64,000 bases of DNA, taken from positions 1 to 64,000 of the forward strand of contig NZ_NISX01000022.1 of the NCBI RefSeq assembly GCF_002591895.1. Direction: 5' to 3'. Below, piece by piece: positions 52,400 through 60,559 of this stretch (positions are counted from its first letter, which is position 1; every line of letters starts with the position of its first letter). The stretch comes from Lacimicrobium alkaliphilum (GTDB taxonomy: Bacteria; Pseudomonadota; Gammaproteobacteria; Enterobacterales; Alteromonadaceae). The notes under the pieces are model-generated. The model worked only from the letters and a program-made list of their open reading frames with translations, ran no database searches and had not been told where the DNA came from. The translations under genes and the position numbers were made by a program.

Positions 52400-53499
52400 T
52401 GGCGAATACTCAAAATGGAGGAGAAGTTTTGGTATTAGTGACTTCACCCTTCCAGTATTTGTGTGCGCTTGAGCTAATTCAACAGAGATATCAAGGGGCT
52501 TCAGTCACGGTAATAGATGGGTCTGAGAGGTGTGCAAATTCTGCGAATCAGTTGCAATCCTTATATGCTCAGTATCCACCCGAACGTATTGTTCCTGTGA
52601 ATATTCTGAAAAAGGGTGATTTGGCCCAGCGTATTGCCTCATATTCCTGGTTAGCCGTCAAAGAAGAAAACAAACACTATACCGCAATCCTGATTGGGGA
52701 TTTACGTCATCAATGGATGCAGGATCTGGCATGTTCGATTAAAAGTAATAACATTTATCTGGTAGATGATGGTGCCGTTACAGTGCTATTGTACAATTTT
52801 GTATTGAAGCCCGCAGATTTTACTATTCCCATATCAATGACAGTTTCCAGCCCCGAAAGGCAGGAAATGGCCAGGCAACTGAAGTTATCGCTGGGTATGG
52901 AAGTAAAAAACAAAAAGATCGAGGTTTTTTCAATATACCCATTAGGTGGTGACAAGGTGTTAACTAACACGCTGTCGGTTTTACGTAACGCATTTCCTCC
53001 CAACGTCAGAATGAACAAGGAATGGCACTTTATCGGCGCTCCTGTTTCTGAAAAAGGATTATTATCGGAGCAGCGTTACTTTGATCTGTTAGCCGATGCG
53101 ATGGCCAATTACAAAGGATACGGTCGTGCCGTATATTTTTCCCATCGGGCCGAAGACATCTCAGGCAAACAGGGGATGCTGGCAGAGCTGGGATTTAGTG
53201 TCGAAGTCAACAATGCGCCGTATGAGCTAATACTAACTCAGCAAGGCAGGAGGCCGAAAGCCGTAGTCGGCATGCATTCTACCTCATTAACTAACGTTAA
53301 AATCCTGTTCCAGGGTAAGGTGCCGGTAACCTGTTACAGGATACCCGAAGCAGATCTGGAAGCTCTGAAATCCCAAAATGTAATGACCAATTTGTACAGT
53401 CTCTATGATGCTCTGATGTGCTTTTATTCGAAGCTGCCTGAGCTGGGTATAAACAGCAAAGTCCTGGCTGATCAGGATTGTCCGCAGTTGGCACAGTAA
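52399..53499 (+). CDS. Polysialyltransferase/GT52-like protein
   Basis: The 366-residue protein opens with VLVTSPFQYLCALELI, like the SP(L/F)Q start of bacterial sialyltransferases of the GT52 and polysialyltransferase (A-2,8-polyST) groups. It has the acidic NIYLVDDGAVTV motif (D123-D124-G125), then YFSHRAED and VVGMHSTSLTNVKIL near the CMP-sugar site of relatives. The exact HP motif of the family is not seen; a histidine-arginine is there instead. It is coupled to both the PhyH gene and the CMAH-like gene by stop/start overlaps. I infer a CMP-nonulosonate transferase, but this is a motif-level assignment. Confidence 0.62.
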   Translation: MANTQNGGEVLVLVTSPFQYLCALELIQQRYQGASVTVIDGSERCANSANQLQSLYAQYPPERIVPVNILKKGDLAQRIASYSWLAVKEENKHYTAILIGDLRHQWMQDLACSIKSNNIYLVDDGAVTVLLYNFVLKPADFTIPISMTVSSPERQEMARQLKLSLGMEVKNKKIEVFSIYPLGGDKVLTNTLSVLRNAFPPNVRMNKEWHFIGAPVSEKGLLSEQRYFDLLADAMANYKGYGRAVYFSHRAEDISGKQGMLAELGFSVEVNNAPYELILTQQGRRPKAVVGMHSTSLTNVKILFQGKVPVTCYRIPEADLEALKSQNVMTNLYSLYDALMCFYSKLPELGINSKVLADQDCPQLAQ

Positions 53500-55190
53500 T
53501 GATGGATATACGTGAGCTGAAAAGGCGCCCCGCGGCCTTCAAACGACAAACCAGGGATATAGAGCTGAATCTGGATAATCTGGCTCCAGGGTTACAGCAA
53601 ACCGATGAACTGTTGATCTTTGATGATGGTGAAAGGGTCAAAATATTCGACCGCATCTGCGATCACAATGGGGGGCGTTTGTTTGTGCGCGATAAAGTCG
53701 CCAGTTGCCCACTTCATGGCTGGACGTTAAACCCCGAGACGAGTCAGTACATGGATGTAAAATGTACTAAAAAGCCGTTAATGGTGGTTGATAAGCATGA
53801 GTTGGACTCTCCCGTGATCTGTGTTGAAAGCGCAGAGAACAGAAGAGAGCTGTCAGGTTTTACCCGCCATTATGAGACTCAGGTCGAATTTATTAATCAT
53901 GCCTGTTTACTGTTCAATGTTGATGGTTTGCTGAGTTTTGCCACCGACCCCTGGGTGGTAGGTCCGGCATTTTGCAATGGTTGGTGGTTGTCCAGACCTT
54001 CGCCTGCCGACGTGTTCCAGAGGTTAAATGAATGTGACTTCATTTATATTTCGCACAATCATCCGGATCACCTACACCCTGAGTCCCTGTCATACCTGCG
54101 TAAAGATATCCCCATTCTCACTGCCCCTTTCGTTAGTGGGTCAACGGTCAGATATCTGACCAGTCTGGGTTTTTCCAACATCCTGACGTGTGGATTTAAT
54201 GAAGAGTTATATTCAGATGAACAGCAAATTGCGTTTTCGGTGTTAAAAAGTGGTGATTTCAGAGATGACTCAGGCTTATTGATTCAGCTTGGGAGATTCA
54301 CTGCTTTATTGACTGTGGATAGTAACTTTATTGATTTCGGGCGTATACCTGAAAAGGTTGACTTGCTTTGTAGCTCTTTCGCCGGCGGGGCTTCCGGATT
54401 TCCGCTTTGTTTTGAACTCTATTCAGAACAGGAAAAAGCCAGACTGATTCAGAGAAACAGAGGGGCCATCAGGGCGACTAACAAGCAGGCTATGGCGCGT
54501 TGCAGTCCTGATTATTTTTTACCTTATGCCGGTTTTTTTACCGAGGCCGCCCCACGGGACAGCTACATTAAGCGTCTGAATAATAAAAACAGCATAGAAG
54601 ATTACCGCAGTATCGCTGCGCAACTGGATTGCCAGTTGCTCAGCGTCGAACAGGCTAATCTGTTCAGGTTTCACGGAGGTGAGCTGCAGGAGAACCGTTG
54701 GATCGATTACCCGGCTCTACAGGAAAAACCTGTTGATCAGTACATGCAGGAGACAGCGCTGAGTGTTGGCGAATATACCAGAGAACAAATTTGCCAGTAT
54801 TTTATGCACTCAGGCTTTCACGGTAATCTGGTATTGTTGTTGGTGCTATGTGATGACGAGTTCCAGGTTCAGGCAGAGCCGATTGGTATTGAGTTTGATT
54901 TACGTCGGCCGCCAATGCTGATGCCTGATGCGGAAAATGCTAAAGATCTGGCAACAACAACGGGCAAGAACTACCTGCGTATAAAGGTTCGCCAGAATGA
55001 AATAAAGAGTGTGTGTCAGCAGGGGTTACCCTGGGAAGATCTGAGTATAGGGTTTCAATGCAGCATCGATCGTGAGCCAAATATTTACAACAGTGATTTT
55101 TGGTATCACTTCACCAACATATATATTCATGATGCGGTCGCAAAAGTTGGATCTATCAATGCTAATGAAGACCAGTCATGCAGTCAGTGA
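53499..55190 (+). CDS. CMP-N-acetylneuraminate hydroxylase (CMAH)-like Rieske/metallo-beta-lactamase oxygenase
   Basis: The 563-residue protein starts at the ATG overlapping the previous stop (TAATG). The N-terminal Rieske domain has C54-x-H56 and C70-x2-H73 (RICDHNGGR, then VASCPLHGW). A metallo-beta-lactamase-like domain follows with H-x-H-x-D-H at 186-191 (YISHNHPDHL). Landmarks match vertebrate CMAH as I recall it: DPWVVGPAFCNGWWL, SSFAGGASGFP, PYAGFFTEAAPRDSYIK and the C-terminal GLPWEDLSIGFQ. Animal CMAH turns the N-acetyl of CMP-Neu5Ac into N-glycolyl. Here the likely substrate is a CMP-nonulosonate such as CMP-Pse or CMP-Leg (inference). No electron donor gene is seen nearby. Confidence 0.85.
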   Translation: MMDIRELKRRPAAFKRQTRDIELNLDNLAPGLQQTDELLIFDDGERVKIFDRICDHNGGRLFVRDKVASCPLHGWTLNPETSQYMDVKCTKKPLMVVDKHELDSPVICVESAENRRELSGFTRHYETQVEFINHACLLFNVDGLLSFATDPWVVGPAFCNGWWLSRPSPADVFQRLNECDFIYISHNHPDHLHPESLSYLRKDIPILTAPFVSGSTVRYLTSLGFSNILTCGFNEELYSDEQQIAFSVLKSGDFRDDSGLLIQLGRFTALLTVDSNFIDFGRIPEKVDLLCSSFAGGASGFPLCFELYSEQEKARLIQRNRGAIRATNKQAMARCSPDYFLPYAGFFTEAAPRDSYIKRLNNKNSIEDYRSIAAQLDCQLLSVEQANLFRFHGGELQENRWIDYPALQEKPVDQYMQETALSVGEYTREQICQYFMHSGFHGNLVLLLVLCDDEFQVQAEPIGIEFDLRRPPMLMPDAENAKDLATTTGKNYLRIKVRQNEIKSVCQQGLPWEDLSIGFQCSIDREPNIYNSDFWYHFTNIYIHDAVAKVGSINANEDQSCSQ

Positions 55191-55203
55191 GAATGAGCAG
55201 GTT

Positions 55204-55971
55204 ATGAATACAGTCACAAAAAACTCGAATCGTGAACTAAGTGGTAAGAGTCATCAAGAAACCCAGGCAATGGAGAGCCTTCTCGCCATTCATCAGAATC
55301 TGCTCAGTGAACTGGGTACCAACTGGAGTAGTCACTCTTTGGTGACGATGACCCGCCAGAGTCTAAGTCGTATTTTATATTACGCGGATCTTTACCAGAA
55401 ACTGCTAAATGTACCGGGCGTTATTTGCGAATTCGGTGTGCAGTGGGGGGCCACGCTTTCACAGCTCATTTCCCTGCGAGGAATACACGAACCTTATAAC
55501 TACAGTCGGGTGATCTATGGCTTCGATACCTTTGAAGGCTTTAGTCAGGTTGATGATGTAAGGGATGGAGTCCATCTTGAGGCGGGGGACTATTCAACAG
55601 AGCTGGGTTATGAGAAAAAGTTAGACAAAATACTGACCTTGCAGGAAAGTTTGTCGCCCCTTAGCCATATGAGGAAATTTGAGCTGATAAAGGGGGATGC
55701 AGCAGCTACGATTCAACCCTGGCTGGAAAGAAACCCACACGCCATTATTGCAATGGCGATATTTGATATGGATATTTACAAACCGACAAAAGCCGTGCTC
55801 GAAGCAATACTACCTCGCCTTACCAAAGGCTCGATATTGGTGTTTGACGAACTGAATCACCCGGGTTTTCCCGGCGAAACTGCAGCAGTGATGGAGGTGC
55901 TGGGACTTAACAATATCCGTTTGCAGCGCTCAGTGTTTCAGCCGACCTGTGCCTGGGCCGTTTTTGAGTAA
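55204..55971 (+). CDS. TylF/MycF-like SAM-dependent O-methyltransferase
   Basis: I choose the ATG at 55204 (GAGCAGG upstream); an ATG at 55165 would overlap the previous gene, and the frame extends further upstream only as an overlap. The protein (255 residues) resembles TylF/MycF macrocin-type methyltransferases: GVICEFGVQWGATLSQLI as SAM loop, GFDTFEGFSQVDD, then IIAMAIFDMDIYKPTKAVLE with metal-binding aspartates and ILVFDELNHPGFPGET. Such enzymes O-methylate sugars. It closes the plus-strand tailoring block and is convergent with ptmA. Confidence 0.78.
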   Translation: MNTVTKNSNRELSGKSHQETQAMESLLAIHQNLLSELGTNWSSHSLVTMTRQSLSRILYYADLYQKLLNVPGVICEFGVQWGATLSQLISLRGIHEPYNYSRVIYGFDTFEGFSQVDDVRDGVHLEAGDYSTELGYEKKLDKILTLQESLSPLSHMRKFELIKGDAAATIQPWLERNPHAIIAMAIFDMDIYKPTKAVLEAILPRLTKGSILVFDELNHPGFPGETAAVMEVLGLNNIRLQRSVFQPTCAWAVFE

Positions 55972-55980
55972 GGTAAACAT

Positions 55981-56757
55981 CTAAATGCTAAAACCATCAT
56001 CAACAACGATGTTTTGTCCTTTTACATAGCGTGAAGCATCTGAACAGAGAAACAGTACTGTTCCGACAATATCCTCACTATTCAGCATACCTTTACTATT
56101 ACACAGAGCTTTGTATTGCTCGATAAACTGTTGGTTTTGGCCGGCCTCAATGCCTCCGGGGCTGACACAGTTGGCACGAAAGTGAGATCCTTTTGTGTAA
56201 GCTGTGACATAGCTTGTAATGTGTTGTAGGGCTGACTTTATCGCCGCGTACTCTACCGGCATGGTCATTTCCGTGTCCTGGTAGACGGAAAACTTCGGTG
56301 CAATCACGCCATAGATGGATGATAAGTTTACCAATGTAAACTCAGTATCTTGCTCTATGGCATACTTTGCACATTGTTGCATAAATACGAAGAAGCCGCC
56401 GAGGTGATCGGTGAGGTTGGCATTAAAGTCATCGAAGGTGACATCAAAGAAATGATGGCCATAGTTTTTGCTGCGAGGGTAGGCGGTATTGATGGCGCCA
56501 TCTAAACGTCCAAATTCTGTTACTGCGTGATTGAAGGCGTTTCGAATTGAATCCGGATCTGTAATATCGACTCTTTGGGTTGTCAGCCAGGGAGAGAACG
56601 AATGTGCTTTAATCAGGAGTTCTAATGCCTGGGCATCATAATCTGTCGCGACGACTTTAGCGCCAGCCTTCAGCAGTGCTGCAACAATTTCTTTGCCCAG
56701 ACGACCGCCTGCTCCGGCGACCAGAATAGTCTTATTATCCAGTATGATGGTGGACAT
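55981..56757 (-). CDS. ptmA: Short-chain dehydrogenase, flagellin modification protein PtmA-like
   Basis: The start is set at the ATG at 56757, inside the end of legF; a longer frame starts without ATG. The 258-residue SDR has TILVAGAGGRLGKEIVAALL, LVNLSSIYGV with the catalytic serine, PVEYAAIKSAL with Y-x-x-x-K and RYVKGQNIVVDDGFSI at the end. Sequence type and position beside a CMP-legionaminate synthetase fit PtmA of Campylobacter, where ptmA-ptmB(legF)-ptmF-ptmE-leg genes have this order. PtmA contributes to the sugar precursor supply of legionaminic acid there; its exact reaction here is not certain. Confidence 0.75.
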   Translation of the reverse strand: MSTIILDNKTILVAGAGGRLGKEIVAALLKAGAKVVATDYDAQALELLIKAHSFSPWLTTQRVDITDPDSIRNAFNHAVTEFGRLDGAINTAYPRSKNYGHHFFDVTFDDFNANLTDHLGGFFVFMQQCAKYAIEQDTEFTLVNLSSIYGVIAPKFSVYQDTEMTMPVEYAAIKSALQHITSYVTAYTKGSHFRANCVSPGGIEAGQNQQFIEQYKALCNSKGMLNSEDIVGTVLFLCSDASRYVKGQNIVVDDGFSI

Positions 56758-57433
56758 GATGATAAAGGGCCTCCGCAAACAGAAAATCTAGTTCCTCGTC
56801 AATATCGATCGCTCGTTCACGTGGTACAAGTACGGATTTAACGCGCCCTGAGAAAATGCCGCTATTACGCATTATAAAATCCGGCCTTGTCACATAGGCA
56901 ACCGTTGTCATGTCGTAAACCGGGTGAGCGTCCTGACGTCGGTCAACAGAACTGTTGCTCATTACCAGCCTGCTTTGTCCATCATCGCTCCTGTGGATCA
57001 TATTAAAACAGGGATGCCGCGATGCAGGAGCCGCAGTAATAACCATATCCGTATCTGTATCAAGCGCGGCTAGGCACTTTTTGATGTCATCCACACTGCG
57101 TAACGGGCTGGTAGCCGGTAGACTCAGGAAGACATCAAAATTCTGATCTTGTTGTTGCAGATACTCCACGGCATGTTGCCATGCCTGCCACTCTGGTGTT
57201 GTATCTGAAGCCAGAGCGCTAGGTCGATGGATGACCTCCGCCCCCGCCCGAATGGCGACATCCGCTATTTCATCTGAATCCGTTGAAACATAGATTCTTG
57301 TTACATCCGTTAGTGCCTGAGCGTGGCGGATGGAGTGGGTAATCAGTGGAATGCCGCCCAAAGGACGAATATTTTTCCCTGGAAGCCCTTTTGAGCCTCC
57401 TCTTGCAAAGATAAATGCATAGGTTGTCAGCAT
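56735..57433 (-). CDS. legF: CMP-legionaminic acid synthetase LegF (PtmB type)
   Basis: The ATG at 57433 is chosen over a TTG two codons earlier. The 232-residue CMP-sugar synthetase has FIFARGGSKGLPGKNIRP, IPLITHSI, YVSTDSDEIADVAI, a LPATSPLRSVDDI substrate loop and a final DIDEELDFLFAEAL. It is a second CMP-nonulosonate synthetase besides pseF. Its position among leg/ptm genes argues for legionaminic acid (or a relative) as substrate. It overlaps the oxidoreductase gene by seven bases. Confidence 0.85.
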   Translation of the reverse strand: MLTTYAFIFARGGSKGLPGKNIRPLGGIPLITHSIRHAQALTDVTRIYVSTDSDEIADVAIRAGAEVIHRPSALASDTTPEWQAWQHAVEYLQQQDQNFDVFLSLPATSPLRSVDDIKKCLAALDTDTDMVITAAPASRHPCFNMIHRSDDGQSRLVMSNSSVDRRQDAHPVYDMTTVAYVTRPDFIMRNSGIFSGRVKSVLVPRERAIDIDEELDFLFAEALYHHVHHHTG

Positions 57434-58443
57434 CGGCAATCCTCAACACGTATTACCCGTTTTTGTTCAGACGAGAGGCGTATCGCTTCAATTAACATCA
57501 TAATATTGATGGCCTGTTCCAAGCTAACTTTGGGAGGCAGTTGGCTCGAAGCGCGTTTATCAAAACGCTTTATTTCATCCAGATACATGGAGTTCGGCTG
57601 ATAATCATCATGAACATGGACATCGTGACTCTTGCCGCTGGCGTCGGTGAATATCAGCCTGTTGGCAAGAAACTCACAGTGTAGTTTCCCTTTCTCACCA
57701 GTAACCGTGCAGTAGCGGGTTGGTGTGCGCTGAAGCAAGTCCAGATGGAGACTGACAACAGGGCCATCAGCGCGATACAACATGGCATCGACGGAATCCT
57801 CCACGTTTATTCCCAGAGTGCCTGAATTCTGGCTAATAGCTGAAACTTCGGTGAATGACCCGAATATCCACAACAAATAGTCAAGCTCATGACTCAGCTC
57901 CAACAGCGCTCCTCCGCCAAGATGTCTCTGAGCCGAGACCTGCGCTCGGTAATCGATGCCAGGCCTCCAGTCAGGCAGATATTGCCCCACCTCAATACGT
58001 ACGTGGTGAAGAGGGCCAATGTGTTGCTGGTCAAGCAATGACTTAAATTGTACCGCACAGGGCAAATATCTCAGGTTATAGCCAATCTCAATAAGGTGCT
58101 GATATTGTACTAATAGTGCCGAGTACTCCTTCAGCTCTGTTAATGAACTGCATAAAGGCTTTTCAATCAATGTCGGGATGCCAGCTTTGAGAAAGGGCAA
58201 CGCCTGTTTAAGATGAAAGGGCGCCGGTGATGCAATGACCGCAAACCTTGGCCTGGCAGTGACAGCAGACTCAATATCGGGAATAACCCTGTGGGCCCCG
58301 CATTCATCAGCTGACAGTGGCCGTCCTGACGCAGAAACACAACCGACAATCGCTTCAGGGAAAAGCGTTCTCAGGTTGGTCATATGACGTCGGCCAATGC
58401 TACCGCTGCCGACAACTACATAAGTGGTGCCCGGGCATTTCAT
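57427..58443 (-). CDS. Gfo/Idh/MocA family oxidoreductase (PtmF-like position)
   Basis: The start is the ATG at 58443 that overlaps the ptmE stop; upstream codons lie within ptmE. The 338-residue protein has an N-terminal NAD(P)-binding motif VVVGSGSIGRRHMTNL, the family EKPLC motif with its catalytic lysine (LIEKPLCSSL), GGGALLELSHELDYLLW and a GFO_IDH_MocA C-terminal domain. It occupies the slot of Campylobacter ptmF between legF/ptmB and ptmE. It should oxidise or reduce a sugar nucleotide or precursor; the reaction is unknown. Confidence 0.82.
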   Translation of the reverse strand: MKCPGTTYVVVGSGSIGRRHMTNLRTLFPEAIVGCVSASGRPLSADECGAHRVIPDIESAVTARPRFAVIASPAPFHLKQALPFLKAGIPTLIEKPLCSSLTELKEYSALLVQYQHLIEIGYNLRYLPCAVQFKSLLDQQHIGPLHHVRIEVGQYLPDWRPGIDYRAQVSAQRHLGGGALLELSHELDYLLWIFGSFTEVSAISQNSGTLGINVEDSVDAMLYRADGPVVSLHLDLLQRTPTRYCTVTGEKGKLHCEFLANRLIFTDASGKSHDVHVHDDYQPNSMYLDEIKRFDKRASSQLPPKVSLEQAINIMMLIEAIRLSSEQKRVIRVEDCRC

Positions 58444-59483
58444 AATGATTCGATATCTGTTTGCGCTCGGATGAAATCTTCCATACGCCCGATATCCAGC
58501 CAATATTCATGAGCGGGAAACAAATTGACGCGATTGCCTGACTTAATTTGTTGCTCCAGTAACGTCGGCAAATCTATCCGGGTATTGGCCGGGATGCTGT
58601 TCACAAACTCAGGTGACAGTACGTAAATTCCGGCATTGATAAAGAATCGCTGAATCGGCTTTTCAGTTAATCCCTGAACAAGGTGATCCTGAAATTCAAC
58701 AACACCATAAGGTACCTGATGTTCATACTCGCGCACGCACATTGAGGCGATACCACCATGCTGCTGATGAAAGCTCAGTAGGTTGTGGAAGTTCAGACTG
58801 GTCAACAAATCACCATTCATGACCAATAATGGCAGGTCAACCTGATCTTCAGGCATCAGGCCCAGAGCCCCCCCTGTGCCCAGTGGCTCATCTTCGCGCA
58901 CATACTGAATGTCTACCCCCCAGCGGCTGCCATCGCCAAAATGTTCCTCAATCATCTCTGAAAGATAATGTGTGGATATGAAAAAACGATGAAATCCTGA
59001 GTCGACAAACCTTTGCAGGATAACCTCAAGGATAGGCTTCCCGCCAACATGCAATAAGGGTTTAGGGCAGGTTTGTGTCAGCGGCCGCAAACGCGTACCC
59101 AAGCCTCCCGCCATCAGAAACACTGGGTTATCTATTTTTTGCCGTTGCAATTGCCCATGCAGTGTCTCCAGGCCAACAACCAGTCCGCTTTCATTCAGTA
59201 CCGGCAATTGTAAGAGCTGATAGCGGCGCATTTCTGAGAGTATCTGTTCCCGGGTCCATTGCCTGGTAACCGACCTTGGCGAAGTATTCATAACCTCGCG
59301 GACATTAGTTTCAAGTCCCTGATGTTTCAGCAGAGAACGACGTATATCCCCATCTGTCAGGGTGCCGAGTAATTTATGCTCCTTATCAACAACCAGTACG
59401 ATGCGCAGAGCTGCACGATCCAGCATGGAAATGGCTTCTTCGAGTGTGGAGTCTGGTGATAACAGTGCATCCTGCCAATTCAC
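58440..59483 (-). CDS. ptmE: Glucosamine-1-phosphate guanylyltransferase PtmE (CBS-nucleotidyltransferase)
   Basis: The 347-residue protein joins two CBS domains (about 1-115; AISMLDRAALRIVLVVD, GTLTDGDIRRSLL, VREVMNTSPRSV) to a nucleotidyltransferase domain (about 120-345; FLMAGGLGTRLRPLTQTC, LVMNGDLLTSLNF, GIYVLSPEF). This is the layout of PtmE, which makes GDP-glucosamine to start the GDP-based legionaminic acid route in Campylobacter. Its presence suggests that LegB here uses a GDP-linked substrate. It overlaps legI by four bases. Confidence 0.88.
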   Translation of the reverse strand: MNWQDALLSPDSTLEEAISMLDRAALRIVLVVDKEHKLLGTLTDGDIRRSLLKHQGLETNVREVMNTSPRSVTRQWTREQILSEMRRYQLLQLPVLNESGLVVGLETLHGQLQRQKIDNPVFLMAGGLGTRLRPLTQTCPKPLLHVGGKPILEVILQRFVDSGFHRFFISTHYLSEMIEEHFGDGSRWGVDIQYVREDEPLGTGGALGLMPEDQVDLPLLVMNGDLLTSLNFHNLLSFHQQHGGIASMCVREYEHQVPYGVVEFQDHLVQGLTEKPIQRFFINAGIYVLSPEFVNSIPANTRIDLPTLLEQQIKSGNRVNLFPAHEYWLDIGRMEDFIRAQTDIESL

Positions 59484-60559
59484 AGCGGCTCATCCTTGTC
59501 ATAGTCGCGTTCTGCCAATTGATCACAACGGTCCCAGTAGTGCATAGGCGAAAGTCCTTCACCGACCCGTGATGTGCGCATGTTATCCGATGTGAATGGT
59601 TGCCCTTTTTTTATGGGGACTGCGGCTATCAGGCTCTGGCGCGCGGCAAGGCGGGTATCCCACTCACTTTCCTGGGGGGCCTTACAACCTTCCCCCAGTG
59701 CTGTTTCAAGCGTTCGGATATCTTTAACCAACTGTGCTAGTTCTTCAGGCTCCAGAGAAGCAGCATGATCCGGCCCCGGCAGGCTGCGATCCAGAGTGAA
59801 GTGTTTTTCAATTACGCTGGCTCCTTTGGCCACCGCCGCAATGGAAACCAGCAATCCCTGAGTGTGGTCCGAATAGCCTACGCGAAGGTTAAACGCTGTT
59901 GTCAATGTGTTCATGGCGTTCAGATTGACTTCCGTCAGTGGAGCCGGGTACTGAGAGGTACAGTGCAGCAGAGTAACCCGTTGTTGTAATACAGCCCTGG
60001 TTTTCTCATCAGCCCAGCACTGCCAGATGGCTTGCGAATTTTCTGGCGGGGAGTTATGTGCCAGCCCATGTGCGATCACCGCCAAAGCCTGTTCAATCTC
60101 GCCGAGGGTCGCCATGCCGGTTGACAGTATCAGCGGTCTTGCTGTTTGTGCAAAAGCCCAGAGTAAGGGGCCATTGGTAATTTCCCCGGAAGGGATTTTG
60201 TATAAAGGCAGATCCAGCTTCTGAAGAAATTCCAGGCTGTCATGCTCAAAGGCCGTTGACAAAAAAGTGATGCCAGAGTTCGCCGCATATTGCTGTAAGT
60301 CACTATGCCACTCCAGCGGCAGTTCGAGCTTACGTAACATTGTCGCCTGGTTATCCTGAATACCTGTTGTATGGCGCTGATATGCGGCCTTTGGAACATT
60401 TTTTGTCGCCAGGCCAGCGGCATTGAATGTCTGGAATTTTACTGCGTTGGCACCGGCACTGACAGCTGCGTCGATTAACGCATACGCCATATCACGGTCA
60501 CCATTGTGATTGACTCCTGCTTCCGCGATGATGTAAGTCTGCCGATTATTTTGCATCAT
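59480..60559 (-). CDS. legI: Legionaminic acid synthase LegI (NeuB family)
   Basis: The 359-residue enzyme condenses the 6-deoxy sugar released by LegG with phosphoenolpyruvate. It has the NeuB barrel motifs YIIAEAGVNHNGDRDM, GANAVKFQTFNAAGLA, LLHCTSQYPAPLTEVNL and GYSDHTQGLLVSIAA, and a C-terminal SAF domain (RQSLIAAVPIKKGQPFTSDN). It differs from pseI in sequence and context. It overlaps legG and ptmE by four bases each, so the minus-strand operon is tightly coupled. Confidence 0.9.
   Translation of the reverse strand: MMQNNRQTYIIAEAGVNHNGDRDMAYALIDAAVSAGANAVKFQTFNAAGLATKNVPKAAYQRHTTGIQDNQATMLRKLELPLEWHSDLQQYAANSGITFLSTAFEHDSLEFLQKLDLPLYKIPSGEITNGPLLWAFAQTARPLILSTGMATLGEIEQALAVIAHGLAHNSPPENSQAIWQCWADEKTRAVLQQRVTLLHCTSQYPAPLTEVNLNAMNTLTTAFNLRVGYSDHTQGLLVSIAAVAKGASVIEKHFTLDRSLPGPDHAASLEPEELAQLVKDIRTLETALGEGCKAPQESEWDTRLAARQSLIAAVPIKKGQPFTSDNMRTSRVGEGLSPMHYWDRCDQLAERDYDKDEPL

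Noticed and set aside
53499-55190. Generic Rieske ferredoxin fused to an UlaG-like lactonase
   Set aside because: The similarity to CMAH extends through both domains and the C-terminal region, including blocks outside the metal sites, so a CMAH-type enzyme is the better reading.
55072-55203. Upstream extension of the TylF-like methyltransferase
   Set aside because: It overlaps the end of the CMAH-like gene in another frame and adds 44 residues not expected for the family.
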